Below, piece by piece: positions 45,075 to 54,294 of a DNA stretch of 64,000 nt. The stretch covers positions 558,001 through 622,000 of the forward strand of contig NZ_CP012938.1 of NCBI RefSeq assembly GCF_001314995.1, written 5' to 3'. The position numbers and the translations under genes are program-made. Each line of letters opens with the position of its first letter. The first letter of the stretch is position 1. The notes under the pieces are model-generated. The model made no database searches. It saw only the letters and a program-made list of their open reading frames with translations, and was not told the DNA's origin. Origin of the DNA: Bacteroides ovatus. GTDB lineage: Bacteria; Bacteroidota; Bacteroidia; Bacteroidales; Bacteroidaceae.

Positions 45075-46424
45075 ATGGCAAATGTAATAAAGTTACGTAA
45101 AGGCCTTGACATAAACCTGAAAGGAAAAGCTGCTGAAACGTACGCAACAGTAAAAGAACCGGGATTCTACGCACTTGTACCCGATGACTTTCCTGGAGTG
45201 ACGCCTAAGGTAGTCGTGAAAGAGCAGGAATATGTAATGGCTGGTGGACCCTTGTTTATCGACAAGTATCATCCTGAAGTGAAATTTGTTTCGCCGGTGA
45301 GCGGCGTGGTGACGAGTGTTGAACGTGGTGCTCGTCGTAAGGTGTTGAACATCGTTGTGGAAGCTGCTGCAGAGCAGGACTATGAAGATTTTGGGAAGAA
45401 GAATGTTGCTTCGATGGATGCTGAAGCTGTGAAAACCGCTTTGTTGGAAGCCGGACTTTTCGCGTTTATCAAACAGCGCCCTTATGACATCATTGCAGAT
45501 CCGACGGTAACCCCGAAAGGAATCTTCATCTCCGCATTCGATACCAATCCATTGGCTCCGGATTTCGAGTTCGCCCTCAAAGGCGAAGAAGCAAACTTCC
45601 AGACAGGGCTTGATGCTCTTGCCAAACTGGCAAAAACCTACCTGAACATCAGTGTGAAACAGAACGCTGCCGCACTGACACAGGCTAAGAACGTTACAAT
45701 CACCGCATTCGACGGACCGAACCCTGCAGGTAATGTAGGCGTTCAGATCAACCACCTCGACCCCGTATCCAAGGGCGAAACGGTATGGACTATTGATCCG
45801 CAAGCCGTAATCTTCATCGGTCGCCTCTTCAATACAGGCCATGTAGATTTCACCCGTACAGTAGCTGTGACAGGTTCCGAAGTGTTGAAACCTGCATACT
45901 GCAAACTACAGGTAGGCGCATTGCTCACCAACGTGTTTGCCGGCAATGTAACAAAAGACAAAGATTTACGCTACATCAGCGGTAACGTGCTGACAGGAAA
46001 GCAAGTATCCCCGAACGGATTCTTGGGCGCATTCCATAGCCAACTGACTGTTATCCCCGAAGGTGACGACATTCACGAAATGCTTGGATGGATCATGCCA
46101 CGCTTCAACCAGTTCAGTGCCAATCGTTCTTATTTCAGCTGGTTGATGGGTAAGAAGGAATATACGTTGGATGCCCGTATCAAAGGTGGCGAACGTCACA
46201 TGATTATGTCGGGTGAATACGATAGAGTATTCCCAATGGACATTCTGCCCGAATATCTGATTAAAGCAATTATCGCCGGTGACATCGACCGTATGGAAGC
46301 ACTCGGCATCTACGAAGTAGCTCCCGAAGACTTCGCCCTTTGCGAATTCGTCTGCTCTTCAAAGATGGAACTGCAACGCATCGTTCGTGCCGGACTCGAT
46401 ATGCTCCGTTCAGAAATGGCGTAA
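45075..46424 (+). CDS. nqrA: Na+-translocating NADH:quinone reductase subunit A
   Basis: A 449-residue peripheral subunit of the Na+-NQR complex, which passes electrons from NADH to (mena)quinone and pumps Na+ out across the inner membrane. MANVIKLRKGLDINLKGKAA is the standard NqrA start, and PGDFPGVTPKVVVKEQ-like and TRTVAVTGSEVLKPAYCKLQ are family blocks. The true start at 45075 follows the promoter box; the longer frame from 44892 overlaps the peptidase gene and its terminator. It is the first of six genes in the usual A-F order. Confidence 0.95.
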   Translation: MANVIKLRKGLDINLKGKAAETYATVKEPGFYALVPDDFPGVTPKVVVKEQEYVMAGGPLFIDKYHPEVKFVSPVSGVVTSVERGARRKVLNIVVEAAAEQDYEDFGKKNVASMDAEAVKTALLEAGLFAFIKQRPYDIIADPTVTPKGIFISAFDTNPLAPDFEFALKGEEANFQTGLDALAKLAKTYLNISVKQNAAALTQAKNVTITAFDGPNPAGNVGVQINHLDPVSKGETVWTIDPQAVIFIGRLFNTGHVDFTRTVAVTGSEVLKPAYCKLQVGALLTNVFAGNVTKDKDLRYISGNVLTGKQVSPNGFLGAFHSQLTVIPEGDDIHEMLGWIMPRFNQFSANRSYFSWLMGKKEYTLDARIKGGERHMIMSGEYDRVFPMDILPEYLIKAIIAGDIDRMEALGIYEVAPEDFALCEFVCSSKMELQRIVRAGLDMLRSEMA

Positions 46425-46518
46425 TCGAATAAGAGATTAAATAATAAAAATTAAAATAAGCGATAGTTGAAATCTTGCGAAACGGCTCTCTGTGGATACA
46501 GCATAAACCCAGCACAGC

Positions 46519-46552
46519 CAATTTTCAACTCTCAACTTTCAATTTTCAATTA
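46519..46552. repeat. Short tandem repeat ahead of nqrB
   Basis: Imperfect direct repeats of TCAACT and TTTCAATT units (TTTTCAACTCTCAACTTTC, then AATTTTCAATT) end just before the nqrB start. The region resembles dispersed AT-rich intergenic repeats of Bacteroides. Confidence 0.5.
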
Positions 46553-46557
46553 AATAA

Positions 46558-47730
46558 ATGAAAGCGTTAAGAAATTATCTCGATAAGATAAAGCCGAACT
46601 TTGAGGAGGGCGGCAAATTCCACGCATTCCAGTCGGTGTTTGACGGCTTCGAAACATTCCTGTTCGTGCCCAGCAAGACTGCGAAAACGGGAACGCACAT
46701 ACATGACGCAATCGATAGCAAGCGCATCATGTCGATTGTGGTTATTTCGTTAATACCGGCTTTGCTGTTCGGTATGTACAACGTAGGTTACCAGCATTTC
46801 ACTCACACAGGTGCTACTGGCAGCTTCATCGAAATGTTTATCTACGGATTCCTGGCAGTACTGCCTAAAATAATCGTATCATACGTAGTAGGTCTTGGCA
46901 TTGAGTTCGTCGTAGCTCAATGGAAGAAAGAAGAAATCCAGGAAGGATTCCTTGTTTCCGGTATCTTGATCCCGATGATCGTTCCGGTAGACTGTCCGTT
47001 GTGGATTCTTGCCGTAGCTACTGCATTCTCTGTTATCTTCGCAAAAGAAGTATTCGGTGGTACAGGTATGAACGTATTCAACGTTGCGTTGATTACTCGT
47101 GCATTCCTGTTCTTCGCATACCCGACCAAGATGTCCGGTGATGCCGTTTGGGTGTCAGGCGACAGTATCTTCGGTTTAGGACAAAGCGTAGACGGACTCA
47201 CCGTTGCCACTCCGCTGGGACAAGCTGCTACATCAGGCAGTGTGCCTGCATTCAACATGGATATGATTACAGGTCTGATTCCGGGTTCTATCGGTGAAAC
47301 CAGCGTAATCGCCATCCTGATTGGTGCCGTTATCCTGCTTTGGACAGGTGTTGCAAGCTGGAAGACAATGATTTCCGTATTCGTAGGTGGCGCATTCATG
47401 GCATGGGTATTCAACTCAATCGGCATGGAAAACAACACAATGGCTCAAATGCCTTGGTACGAACACCTCGTTCTTGGTGGTTTCTGCTTCGGTGCCGTAT
47501 TTATGGCTACTGACCCTGTGACTTCCGCACGTACAGAAAGAGGTAAATATATCTTCGGATTCCTGATCGGTGTGATGGCTATCGTTATCCGCGTACTGAA
47601 TCCGGGTTATCCGGAAGGTATGATGCTTGCCATCCTGCTGATGAACATCTTCGCTCCGCTGATTGACTACTGTGTAGTACAAAGCAATATCAGCCGTCGC
47701 GAGAAACGCACTATCAAGTCTAACCAATAA
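46558..47730 (+). CDS. nqrB: Na+-NQR subunit B
   Basis: A 390-residue inner-membrane subunit with about ten helices. VDGLTVATPLGQAATSG carries the Thr expected to hold covalently bound FMN (VAT in place of the commoner GAT), and GGTGMNVFNVALITRAFLFF and ATDPVTSARTERGKYIFG are family hallmarks. It forms much of the Na+ path and the quinone site. It is separated from nqrA by 133 bases containing a short repeat, and followed by nqrC 13 bases later. Confidence 0.95.
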   Translation: MKALRNYLDKIKPNFEEGGKFHAFQSVFDGFETFLFVPSKTAKTGTHIHDAIDSKRIMSIVVISLIPALLFGMYNVGYQHFTHTGATGSFIEMFIYGFLAVLPKIIVSYVVGLGIEFVVAQWKKEEIQEGFLVSGILIPMIVPVDCPLWILAVATAFSVIFAKEVFGGTGMNVFNVALITRAFLFFAYPTKMSGDAVWVSGDSIFGLGQSVDGLTVATPLGQAATSGSVPAFNMDMITGLIPGSIGETSVIAILIGAVILLWTGVASWKTMISVFVGGAFMAWVFNSIGMENNTMAQMPWYEHLVLGGFCFGAVFMATDPVTSARTERGKYIFGFLIGVMAIVIRVLNPGYPEGMMLAILLMNIFAPLIDYCVVQSNISRREKRTIKSNQ

Positions 47731-47743
47731 ATACCGAAAGAAA

Positions 47744-48418
47744 ATGAATACGAATAGTAATAGTTATACTATCATTTATGCTTCGGTAATGGTTATTATC
47801 GTAGCATTCCTGCTGGCATTCGTTAGTTCTTCACTGAAATCTACACAAGACAAGAATGTGCAGTTGGACACTAAGAAACAAATCCTCGCTGCATTGAACA
47901 TTAAGAATGTGGAAGATGCGGATGCTGAATATCAGAAATATGTGAAAGGGGATATGCTGATGAACGTAGACGGTACGCTGACCGAAAATACGGGCGAATT
48001 TGCTACCAACTACGAGAAAGAAGCAAAAGAACAACAACGTCTGCACGTGTTTGTATGCGAAGTGGACGGTCAGACTAAATATGTAGTTCCTGTTTACGGT
48101 GCCGGTCTTTGGGGCGCTATCTGGGGATACGTTGCACTGAACGAAGATAAAGATACCGTTTACGGTACTTACTTCTCACACGCTAGTGAAACTCCGGGTC
48201 TGGGTGCTGAAATTGCAACCGAACATTTCCAAAACGAATTTGTAGGTAAGAAGACTTTGGAAAATGGAGCTATCACTTTGGGAGTCGTAAAAAATGGCAA
48301 GGTAGAGAAACCTGATTACCAAGTGGATGGTATCTCCGGTGGTACAATCACTTCAGTAGGTGTAGATGCCATGTTGAAGTCTTGCCTGAATAGTTACTTG
48401 AGTTTTTTAACTAAATAA
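47744..48418 (+). CDS. nqrC: Na+-NQR subunit C
   Basis: A 224-residue subunit with one N-terminal helix (about 8-28) and a periplasmic FMN-binding domain. The covalent FMN Thr lies in DGISGGTITSVGVDAM, where SGGT replaces the SGAT of Vibrio NqrC. Attachment would need an ApbE flavin transferase, which is not in this window. GAGLWGAIWGYVALN and ETPGLGAEI are family blocks. Confidence 0.95.
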   Translation: MNTNSNSYTIIYASVMVIIVAFLLAFVSSSLKSTQDKNVQLDTKKQILAALNIKNVEDADAEYQKYVKGDMLMNVDGTLTENTGEFATNYEKEAKEQQRLHVFVCEVDGQTKYVVPVYGAGLWGAIWGYVALNEDKDTVYGTYFSHASETPGLGAEIATEHFQNEFVGKKTLENGAITLGVVKNGKVEKPDYQVDGISGGTITSVGVDAMLKSCLNSYLSFLTK

Positions 48419-48439
48419 TAAGGAGGAGAAAGATAGAAT

Positions 48440-49081
48440 ATGGGACAACTGTTTTCAAAGAAAAATAAAGAAGTATTCTCTGCTCCGCTGGGAATTGATA
48501 ATCCGGTAACCGTACAGGTGCTCGGTATCTGTTCTGCACTTGCTGTTACCGCAAAGCTGGAGCCTGCCATCGTGATGGGACTTTCAGTAACGGTGATTAC
48601 TGCATTTGCCAACGTTGTTATTTCACTGTTGCGTAAGACGATTCCTAACCGCATCCGCATCATCGTCCAGTTGGTTGTGGTAGCTGCTTTGGTAACTATC
48701 GTAAGTGAAATCCTGAAAGCGTTTGCTTACGACGTAAGCGTACAGCTCTCTGTTTATGTAGGTTTGATTATCACCAACTGTATCTTGATGGGACGTCTGG
48801 AAGCATTTGCCATGCAGAACGGTCCTTGGGAGTCTTTCTTGGATGGTGTAGGTAATGGTTTAGGCTATGCTAAGATTTTGATTATCGTTGCTTTCTTCCG
48901 CGAATTGTTTGGTTCGGGAACATTGCTTGGTTTCAATATCCTGAATTATGAACCGATTCAAAATATCGGATACGTAAACAACGGCTTGATGTTGATGCCG
49001 CCGATGGCATTGATTATCGTAGCATGCATTATCTGGTATCAACGTGCACGTCATAAAGAATTGCAAGAACAAAGTAATTAA
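48440..49081 (+). CDS. nqrD: Na+-NQR subunit D
   Basis: A 213-residue integral membrane subunit with six helices, homologous to Rnf[21 protein letters not shown] and [20 protein letters not shown] carry the conserved Cys residues that share the intramembrane iron centre with Nqr[18 protein letters not shown] is diagnostic. A 110-base gap to nqrE holds an inverted-repeat element. Confidence 0.95.
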   Translation: MGQLFSKKNKEVFSAPLGIDNPVTVQVLGICSALAVTAKLEPAIVMGLSVTVITAFANVVISLLRKTIPNRIRIIVQLVVVAALVTIVSEILKAFAYDVSVQLSVYVGLIITNCILMGRLEAFAMQNGPWESFLDGVGNGLGYAKILIIVAFFRELFGSGTLLGFNILNYEPIQNIGYVNNGLMLMPPMALIIVACIIWYQRARHKELQEQSN

Positions 49082-49089
49082 TTATTTCT

Positions 49090-49184
49090 GATTTCTGAAT
49101 TATGATTTATGTCTAGCTTTATAGTCATAGTCGCATGATAAGTCTGCTGAATCATAAATTATAAATCATAAATCATAAATCAAA
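49090..49184. repeat. Inverted and direct repeats between nqrD and nqrE
   Basis: ATTATGATTTAT (49099-49110) is nearly the inverse of the ATAAATCATAAAT units at 49151-49182, which are themselves repeated in tandem (CATAAATTATAAATC, then ATAAATC twice). It interrupts an otherwise compact operon and could form a long AT-rich hairpin in the mRNA. Confidence 0.65.
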
Positions 49185-49191
49185 AAGAATT

Positions 49192-49818
49192 ATGGAACAT
49201 TTATTAAGTTTATTCGTCCGCTCTATCTTTGTGGACAACATGATATTCGCATTCTTCTTGGGTATGTGTTCATACCTGGCTGTTTCGAAGAATGTGAAGA
49301 CTGCCGTAGGACTGGGTATCGCCGTGACTTTCGTGTTGCTGGTGACGCTTCCGGTCAACTACCTGTTGCAAACTAAGGTGCTGGCTGCCAATGCTATTGT
49401 TGAAGGTGTTGATCTTAGCTTCTTGAGTTTTATTCTTTTCATTGCCGTTATTGCCGGTATTGTGCAACTGGTGGAGATGGTGGTAGAACGTTTCAGCCCC
49501 TCGCTGTACGCTTCGCTGGGTATCTTCCTGCCGTTGATTGCTGTTAACTGTGCCATCATGGGTGCCTCTCTGTTCATGCAACAACGTATCAACCTTGGTC
49601 CGAGCGACCCGAAATATATCGGTGATGTATGGGATGCTCTTTCTTATGCATTAGGTTCCGGTATCGGTTGGTTGCTCGCTATCGTAGGTCTGGCTGCTAT
49701 CCGCGAGAAAATGGCTTACTCTGACGTGCCTGCTCCGTTGAAGGGCTTGGGTATCACATTTATCACAGTAGGTCTGATGGCAATCGCATTTATGTGTTTC
49801 TCTGGTTTGAACATCTAA
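49192..49818 (+). CDS. nqrE: Na+-NQR subunit E
   Basis: A 208-residue integral membrane subunit with six helices, homologous to Rnf[21 protein letters not shown] and [20 protein letters not shown] carry the conserved Cys residues of the NqrD/E iron site. It is topologically inverted relative to NqrD. The start ATG follows the AT-rich repeat and an AAAAAGAA leader. nqrF begins 18 bases after its stop. Confidence 0.95.
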   Translation: MEHLLSLFVRSIFVDNMIFAFFLGMCSYLAVSKNVKTAVGLGIAVTFVLLVTLPVNYLLQTKVLAANAIVEGVDLSFLSFILFIAVIAGIVQLVEMVVERFSPSLYASLGIFLPLIAVNCAIMGASLFMQQRINLGPSDPKYIGDVWDALSYALGSGIGWLLAIVGLAAIREKMAYSDVPAPLKGLGITFITVGLMAIAFMCFSGLNI

Positions 49819-49836
49819 AAAGAAAGGAATAAGACA

Positions 49837-51111
49837 ATGGATATGAATTTAATATTAGCGAGCATTGGGGTATTCCTTGTGGTTATTCTGTTGCTTGTTG
49901 TTATCTTGCTGGTTGCCAAAAATTTCCTGGTGCCATCAGGAAACGTGAAACTGACAATCAATGGCGAAAAGGAATTGGAAGTTGCTTCCGGTTCTACTTT
50001 GCTTAATACTCTGTCTGTAAACGGAATATTCCTGTCATCCGCATGTGGTGGTAAGGGATCTTGCGGGCAATGTAAATGCCAGGTGCTTGAAGGTGGTGGT
50101 GAAATTCTGCCTTCTGAAGTTCCTCACTTCAGCCGTAAACAGCAGCAAGACCACTGGCGTCTGGGTTGTCAGGTAAAAGTGAAGGGGGATATGGCTATCA
50201 AAATTGATGAATCTGTACTCGGTGTGAAAGAGTGGGAGTGCGAAGTAATCTCCAACAAGAACGTGGCTACATTTATCAAAGAGTTCATCGTTGCTCTGCC
50301 TAAAGGCGAACACATGGACTTTATCCCGGGTTCTTATGCGCAGATTAAGATTCCTAAATTCTCAATGGACTATGACAAGGACATCGATAAGAGCTTGATT
50401 GGTGATGAATATCTTCCTGCATGGGAGAAATTCGGTTTGCTGGGTCTGAAGTGTAAGAACGACGAGGAAACAATCCGTGCTTACTCTATGGCCAACTATC
50501 CTGCCGAAGGTGACCGTATCATGTTGACAGTACGTATCGCTACTCCGCCGTTCAAACCGAAAGAACAAGGTCCTGGATTTATGGATGTAATGCCGGGTAT
50601 CGCTTCTTCTTATATCTTTACCCTGAAACCGGGTGACAAGGTAATAATGAGTGGTCCTTACGGAGACTTCCACCCAATCTTCGATTCTAAGAAGGAAATG
50701 ATGTGGATTGGTGGTGGTGCCGGTATGGCTCCGTTGCGTGCGCAAATCATGCACTTGACCAAGACATTGCATACTACTGACCGTAAGATGTCTTACTTCT
50801 ACGGTGCCCGTGCGCTGAACGAAGTGTTCTATCTGGAAGATTTCCTGCAAATCGAAAAGGACTTCCCGAATTTCACTTTCCATTTGGCTCTCGACCGTCC
50901 GGACCCTGCTGCTGATGCTGCAGGCGTGAAGTACACTCCGGGATTCGTTCACAACGTAATTTACGAAACTTACCTGAAGAATCACGAAGCTCCTGAAGAT
51001 ATTGAATACTATATGTGTGGTCCTGGTCCGATGTCGAAAGCTGTAGAGAAGATGCTCGACGATCTTGGCGTTCCGGCACAGAACCTGATGTTCGACAACT
51101 TCGGAGGATAA
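49837..51111 (+). CDS. nqrF: Na+-NQR subunit F, NADH-oxidising flavoprotein
   Basis: A 424-residue subunit where electrons enter the complex. One N-terminal helix (about 5-28), a 2Fe-2S ferredoxin domain with SACGGKGSCGQCKCQVLEGG and the fourth Cys in LGCQVKV, an FAD domain with RAYSMANYPAEGDRIML, and an NADH domain with GGGAGMAPLRAQIMH and YMCGPGPM near the end. It ends in FDNFGG as usual. Last gene of the operon, with a terminator at 51168-51217. Confidence 0.96.
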   Translation: MDMNLILASIGVFLVVILLLVVILLVAKNFLVPSGNVKLTINGEKELEVASGSTLLNTLSVNGIFLSSACGGKGSCGQCKCQVLEGGGEILPSEVPHFSRKQQQDHWRLGCQVKVKGDMAIKIDESVLGVKEWECEVISNKNVATFIKEFIVALPKGEHMDFIPGSYAQIKIPKFSMDYDKDIDKSLIGDEYLPAWEKFGLLGLKCKNDEETIRAYSMANYPAEGDRIMLTVRIATPPFKPKEQGPGFMDVMPGIASSYIFTLKPGDKVIMSGPYGDFHPIFDSKKEMMWIGGGAGMAPLRAQIMHLTKTLHTTDRKMSYFYGARALNEVFYLEDFLQIEKDFPNFTFHLALDRPDPAADAAGVKYTPGFVHNVIYETYLKNHEAPEDIEYYMCGPGPMSKAVEKMLDDLGVPAQNLMFDNFGG

Positions 51112-51167
51112 TTCGCAGAAGAGAACAAACCGGTCGGAACAATGACCGGAAAGGTTACATAAACACA

Positions 51168-51217
51168 GAGCGGGAAATCTGAAAAGCAGTAATGCTTCTT
51201 CGATTTCCCGCTTCTTT
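51168..51217 (+). terminator. Terminator of the nqr operon
   Basis: GCGGGAAATC (51170-51179) pairs with GATTTCCCGC (51202-51211), with further pairing of AAGCA/TGCTT in the loop, followed by TTCTTTTT. Confidence 0.85.
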
Positions 51218-51574
51218 TTGGTATTATCTCATAATGTCTTTCCGTTATGGTTTGTATCTATTTTATGTCTGTTTTAAAGATAGTTCTCCTTTTTTATCCG
51301 TACTTATCTATTATATTCGTATATTTGGCTACACAATAGAATTATTAAAGTACAATAGGTTATGGAATATCATCGTATATCTTTTATTCACAATGATACA
51401 GAGTATTCATTTATCAAAGCTATGAGTTCAAGTTTAACGGGATATGCCTTGGTGACAGCTTGTAGGGCAGAAGTAACCATTTACATGAAAGAGAATAATC
51501 TGAAAGGTTATTATATATTGACCGGCATGGCTAAAGTTTGATTGTATTTTTATCTCCGTACTCTTTCCTTTTTG
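51218..51574. other. AT-rich intergenic region with one doubtful short frame
   Basis: About 350 bases between the nqr terminator and the helicase promoter hold no recognised gene. A 39-codon plus-strand frame (51422-51541, MSSSLTGYALVTACRAEVTI...) has no clear ribosome site, promoter or family and may be chance or a gene remnant. A 77-codon frame at 51192-51425 overlaps the terminator and has low-complexity composition, so it is not called. Confidence 0.4.
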
Positions 51575-51582
51575 TATCTTTG
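51575..51582 (+). promoter_or_regulatory. -7 promoter box touching the helicase start codon
   Basis: TATCTTTG, an exact match, ends five bases before ATG 51588. Transcription would begin at or beside the ATG, implying a leaderless or nearly leaderless mRNA. Confidence 0.65.
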
Positions 51583-51587
51583 CCCCC

Positions 51588-52922
51588 ATGTTAGAGAAAA
51601 ATGAAATTATACAGTCGGCTCTCCGCAATTTGAAGATTGAGGAGCTGAATCCGATGCAGGAAGCATCACTTGAACAAGCTACCGGAAGAAAAGACGTTAT
51701 ACTATTGTCACCGACAGGATCGGGCAAGACATTGGCTTATCTGTTACCTTTACTCCTTACTCTAAAACCGAACGACGACAGCGTGCAGGTTTTGATTCTC
51801 GTTCCTTCGCGTGAGCTGGCCTTACAGATAGATTCTGTATTCAAAGCAATGGGGACTTCCTGGAAAACCTGCTGTTGTTACGGTGGACATCCTATCGCCG
51901 AAGAAAAGAAAAGTATATTGAGCAATCATCCTGCTATCATCATCGGTACTCCGGGACGTATCACCGACCATTTGTCGAAAGGCAATTTCAACCCTGAAAC
52001 CATTGAAACTTTAATTATTGACGAGTTCGACAAATCGTTGGAGTTTGGTTTCCACGATGAAATGGCAGAGATTATCACCCAGCTTCCGGGATTAAAAAAA
52101 CGTATGTTACTTTCAGCTACTGATGCGGCAGAGATTCCCGAATTTACAGGATTGAACCGCACAGTTAAGTTGGACTTCCTTTCGGACGATTCTGAAGAAC
52201 AAGAGTCGCGCTTGAAATTAATGAAGGTGCTTTCACCTTCCAAAGATAAGATTGATACTTTATATAATCTGCTTTGTACATTGGGAAGCAGTTCGAGCAT
52301 CGTGTTTTGTAATCATCGGGATGCGGTGGACCGTGTACATCAGTTATTGGCAGATAAAAAACTACTCGCAGAACGTTTTCATGGTGGTATGGAACAGCCG
52401 GACCGTGAACGTGCGCTTTACAAGTTCCGTAATGGCAGTTGTCATGTCTTGATTTCTACCGATCTGGCAGCCCGTGGACTGGATATTCCAGAAGTCGGAC
52501 ATATCATCCATTATCATTTGCCGGTCAATGAAGAAGCCTTTACGCACCGCAACGGACGAACAGCACGTTGGGATGCGACCGGAACGTCTTATCTGATTCT
52601 TCATGCCGAAGAGAAACTTCCTTCTTATATTCCGGAAGAAATGGAGATAGTAGTGTTGCCTGAAAACCCTCCCCGGCCTCCGAAATCGGTCTGGGCTACT
52701 ATATATATAGGTAAAGGAAAGAAGGAGAAACTTAGTCGGATCGATATTGCCGGATTCTTATACAAAAAAGGAAATCTGACTCGTGAAGATGTCGGAGCGA
52801 TTGATGTCAAAGAGCATTATGCTTTCGTAGCTATTCGCCGGGCTAAGGTGAAGCAACTCCTGAATCTGATTCAGGGGGAGAAAATCAAAGGAATGAAGAC
52901 TATTATAGAAGAAGCGAAGTAA
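51588..52922 (+). CDS. DbpA-like DEAD-box RNA helicase with DEFD motif II
   Basis: A 444-residue ATP-dependent RNA helicase. Q motif region LNPMQEASLEQATGRKD, motif I SPTGSGKT, Ia PSRELALQ, Ib TPGRI, motif II DEFD in place of DEAD, motif III SATD, IV IVFCNHRDAV, V STDLAARGLDIP, VI HRNGRTAR. The C-terminal 75 residues (ATIYIGKGKKEKLSRIDIAG onwards) match the DbpA RNA-binding domain, which in E. coli recognises 23S rRNA helix 92, suggesting a role in large-subunit assembly. The promoter at 51575-51582 puts the mRNA start almost at the ATG. Confidence 0.88.
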   Translation: MLEKNEIIQSALRNLKIEELNPMQEASLEQATGRKDVILLSPTGSGKTLAYLLPLLLTLKPNDDSVQVLILVPSRELALQIDSVFKAMGTSWKTCCCYGGHPIAEEKKSILSNHPAIIIGTPGRITDHLSKGNFNPETIETLIIDEFDKSLEFGFHDEMAEIITQLPGLKKRMLLSATDAAEIPEFTGLNRTVKLDFLSDDSEEQESRLKLMKVLSPSKDKIDTLYNLLCTLGSSSSIVFCNHRDAVDRVHQLLADKKLLAERFHGGMEQPDRERALYKFRNGSCHVLISTDLAARGLDIPEVGHIIHYHLPVNEEAFTHRNGRTARWDATGTSYLILHAEEKLPSYIPEEMEIVVLPENPPRPPKSVWATIYIGKGKKEKLSRIDIAGFLYKKGNLTREDVGAIDVKEHYAFVAIRRAKVKQLLNLIQGEKIKGMKTIIEEAK

Positions 52923-53127
52923 AGATCTTTTCTGTAAGATACCTTACTTGACATCTATGGATAACAAAATGGTGTATATATCCTGTATAAACCAATAAAA
53001 AGAAAGGAAAATCTGCTTTAAAACAGTATTTTTATAAGGAAAGATTTGTACGGCGGAAATAAATTCGTAAATTCGCAAGGTCAAAAGACAAAAGTAACGA
53101 AATTGTTAAACCAAAAACAAACTTCAA

Positions 53128-54195
53128 ATGAAAAAGCATAATTTCAATGCAGGACCTTCCATTCTTCCGCGTGAGGTGATAGAGGATACAGCGAAGGCTA
53201 TTTTAGATTTCAACGGCTCTGGTCTCTCTTTGATGGAAATCAGCCACCGCGCCAAAGACTTCCAACCTGTGGTTGACGAAGCAGAGGCATTATTCAAGGA
53301 ATTACTCAATATCCCCGAAGGCTATTCGGTACTGTTCCTGGGTGGAGGTGCTAGTATGGAGTTCTGCATGGTTCCTTATAACTTCCTGGAAAAAAAAGCT
53401 GCTTACCTGAACACTGGTGTATGGGCTAAGAAAGCAATGAAAGAAGCTAAAGGGTTTGGCGAAGTTGTAGAAGTTGCTTCCTCTGCTGAAGCTACATATA
53501 CTTATATCCCAAAAGATTATACAATCCCGACAGACGCAGATTATTTCCACATTACGACTAACAACACAATTTACGGTACAGAATTGAAGAAAGATCTCGA
53601 TTCTCCAGTTCCGATGGTTGCCGATATGTCTTCTGATATTTTCTCACGTCCGATCGACGTTTCTAAATATATCTGTATTTATGGTGGTGCACAAAAGAAT
53701 CTGGCTCCTGCTGGTGTTACATTCGTTATCGTTAAGAATGACGCATTGGGTAAGGTTTCCCGTTACATTCCAACGATGTTGAATTATCAGACTCATGTTG
53801 ACAGTGGCTCTATGTTTAACACTCCTCCTGTTGTACCTATTTATGCAGCATTGCAGACGCTTCGCTGGATCAAAGCACAGGGTGGTGTGAAAGAAATGGA
53901 ACGTCGTGCCATTGAAAAAGCGGATATGTTGTATGCTGAAATCGACCGTAACAAAATGTTCGTGGGTACTGCTGCCAAAGAAGACCGTTCACGTATGAAC
54001 ATCTGTTTCGTGATGGCTCCCGAATACAAAGACTTCGAAGCTGACTTCTTGAAGTTTGCTACTGAAAGAGGTATGGTAGGTATCAAGGGACACCGTTCTG
54101 TAGGTGGTTTCCGTGCATCTTGCTACAATGCTCTGCCGAAAGAAAGCGTACAAGCTTTGATTGATTGTATGCAGGAATTTGAAAAACTTCATTAA
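53128..54195 (+). CDS. serC: Phosphoserine aminotransferase
   Basis: A 355-residue PLP enzyme that converts 3-phosphohydroxypyruvate and glutamate to phosphoserine and 2-oxoglutarate in serine synthesis. [18 protein letters not shown] is the standard start, [15 protein letters not shown] binds the cofactor phosphate, and the Schiff-base Lys lies in [14 protein letters not shown] near 191. It ends [18 protein letters not shown] as in the family. The 205-base region upstream lacks a consensus -7 box. serA follows after a 100-base gap holding an inverted repeat. Confidence 0.95.
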   Translation: MKKHNFNAGPSILPREVIEDTAKAILDFNGSGLSLMEISHRAKDFQPVVDEAEALFKELLNIPEGYSVLFLGGGASMEFCMVPYNFLEKKAAYLNTGVWAKKAMKEAKGFGEVVEVASSAEATYTYIPKDYTIPTDADYFHITTNNTIYGTELKKDLDSPVPMVADMSSDIFSRPIDVSKYICIYGGAQKNLAPAGVTFVIVKNDALGKVSRYIPTMLNYQTHVDSGSMFNTPPVVPIYAALQTLRWIKAQGGVKEMERRAIEKADMLYAEIDRNKMFVGTAAKEDRSRMNICFVMAPEYKDFEADFLKFATERGMVGIKGHRSVGGFRASCYNALPKESVQALIDCMQEFEKLH

Positions 54196-54203
54196 TAATA
54201 TTT

Positions 54204-54271
54204 TCACCACAGATTATACAGACGGACGCAGATTTTTTTTATTCTGTGAGAATCTGGGTAATCTGTGGTGA
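54204..54271. repeat. Inverted repeat between serC and serA
   Basis: TCACCACAGATTA (54204-54216) is matched exactly by its complement at 54259-54271, with an inner CAGATT/AATCTG pairing. The ACCACAGATTA arms look like a dispersed Bacteroides intergenic palindrome. Confidence 0.75.
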
Positions 54272-54294
54272 GTCTTTATAAACAGAATTAGATT

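Noticed and set aside
51192..51425. 77-codon protein after the nqr operon
   Set aside because: It overlaps the nqr terminator and consists mostly of Phe, Tyr and Ile, typical of AT-rich non-coding DNA.
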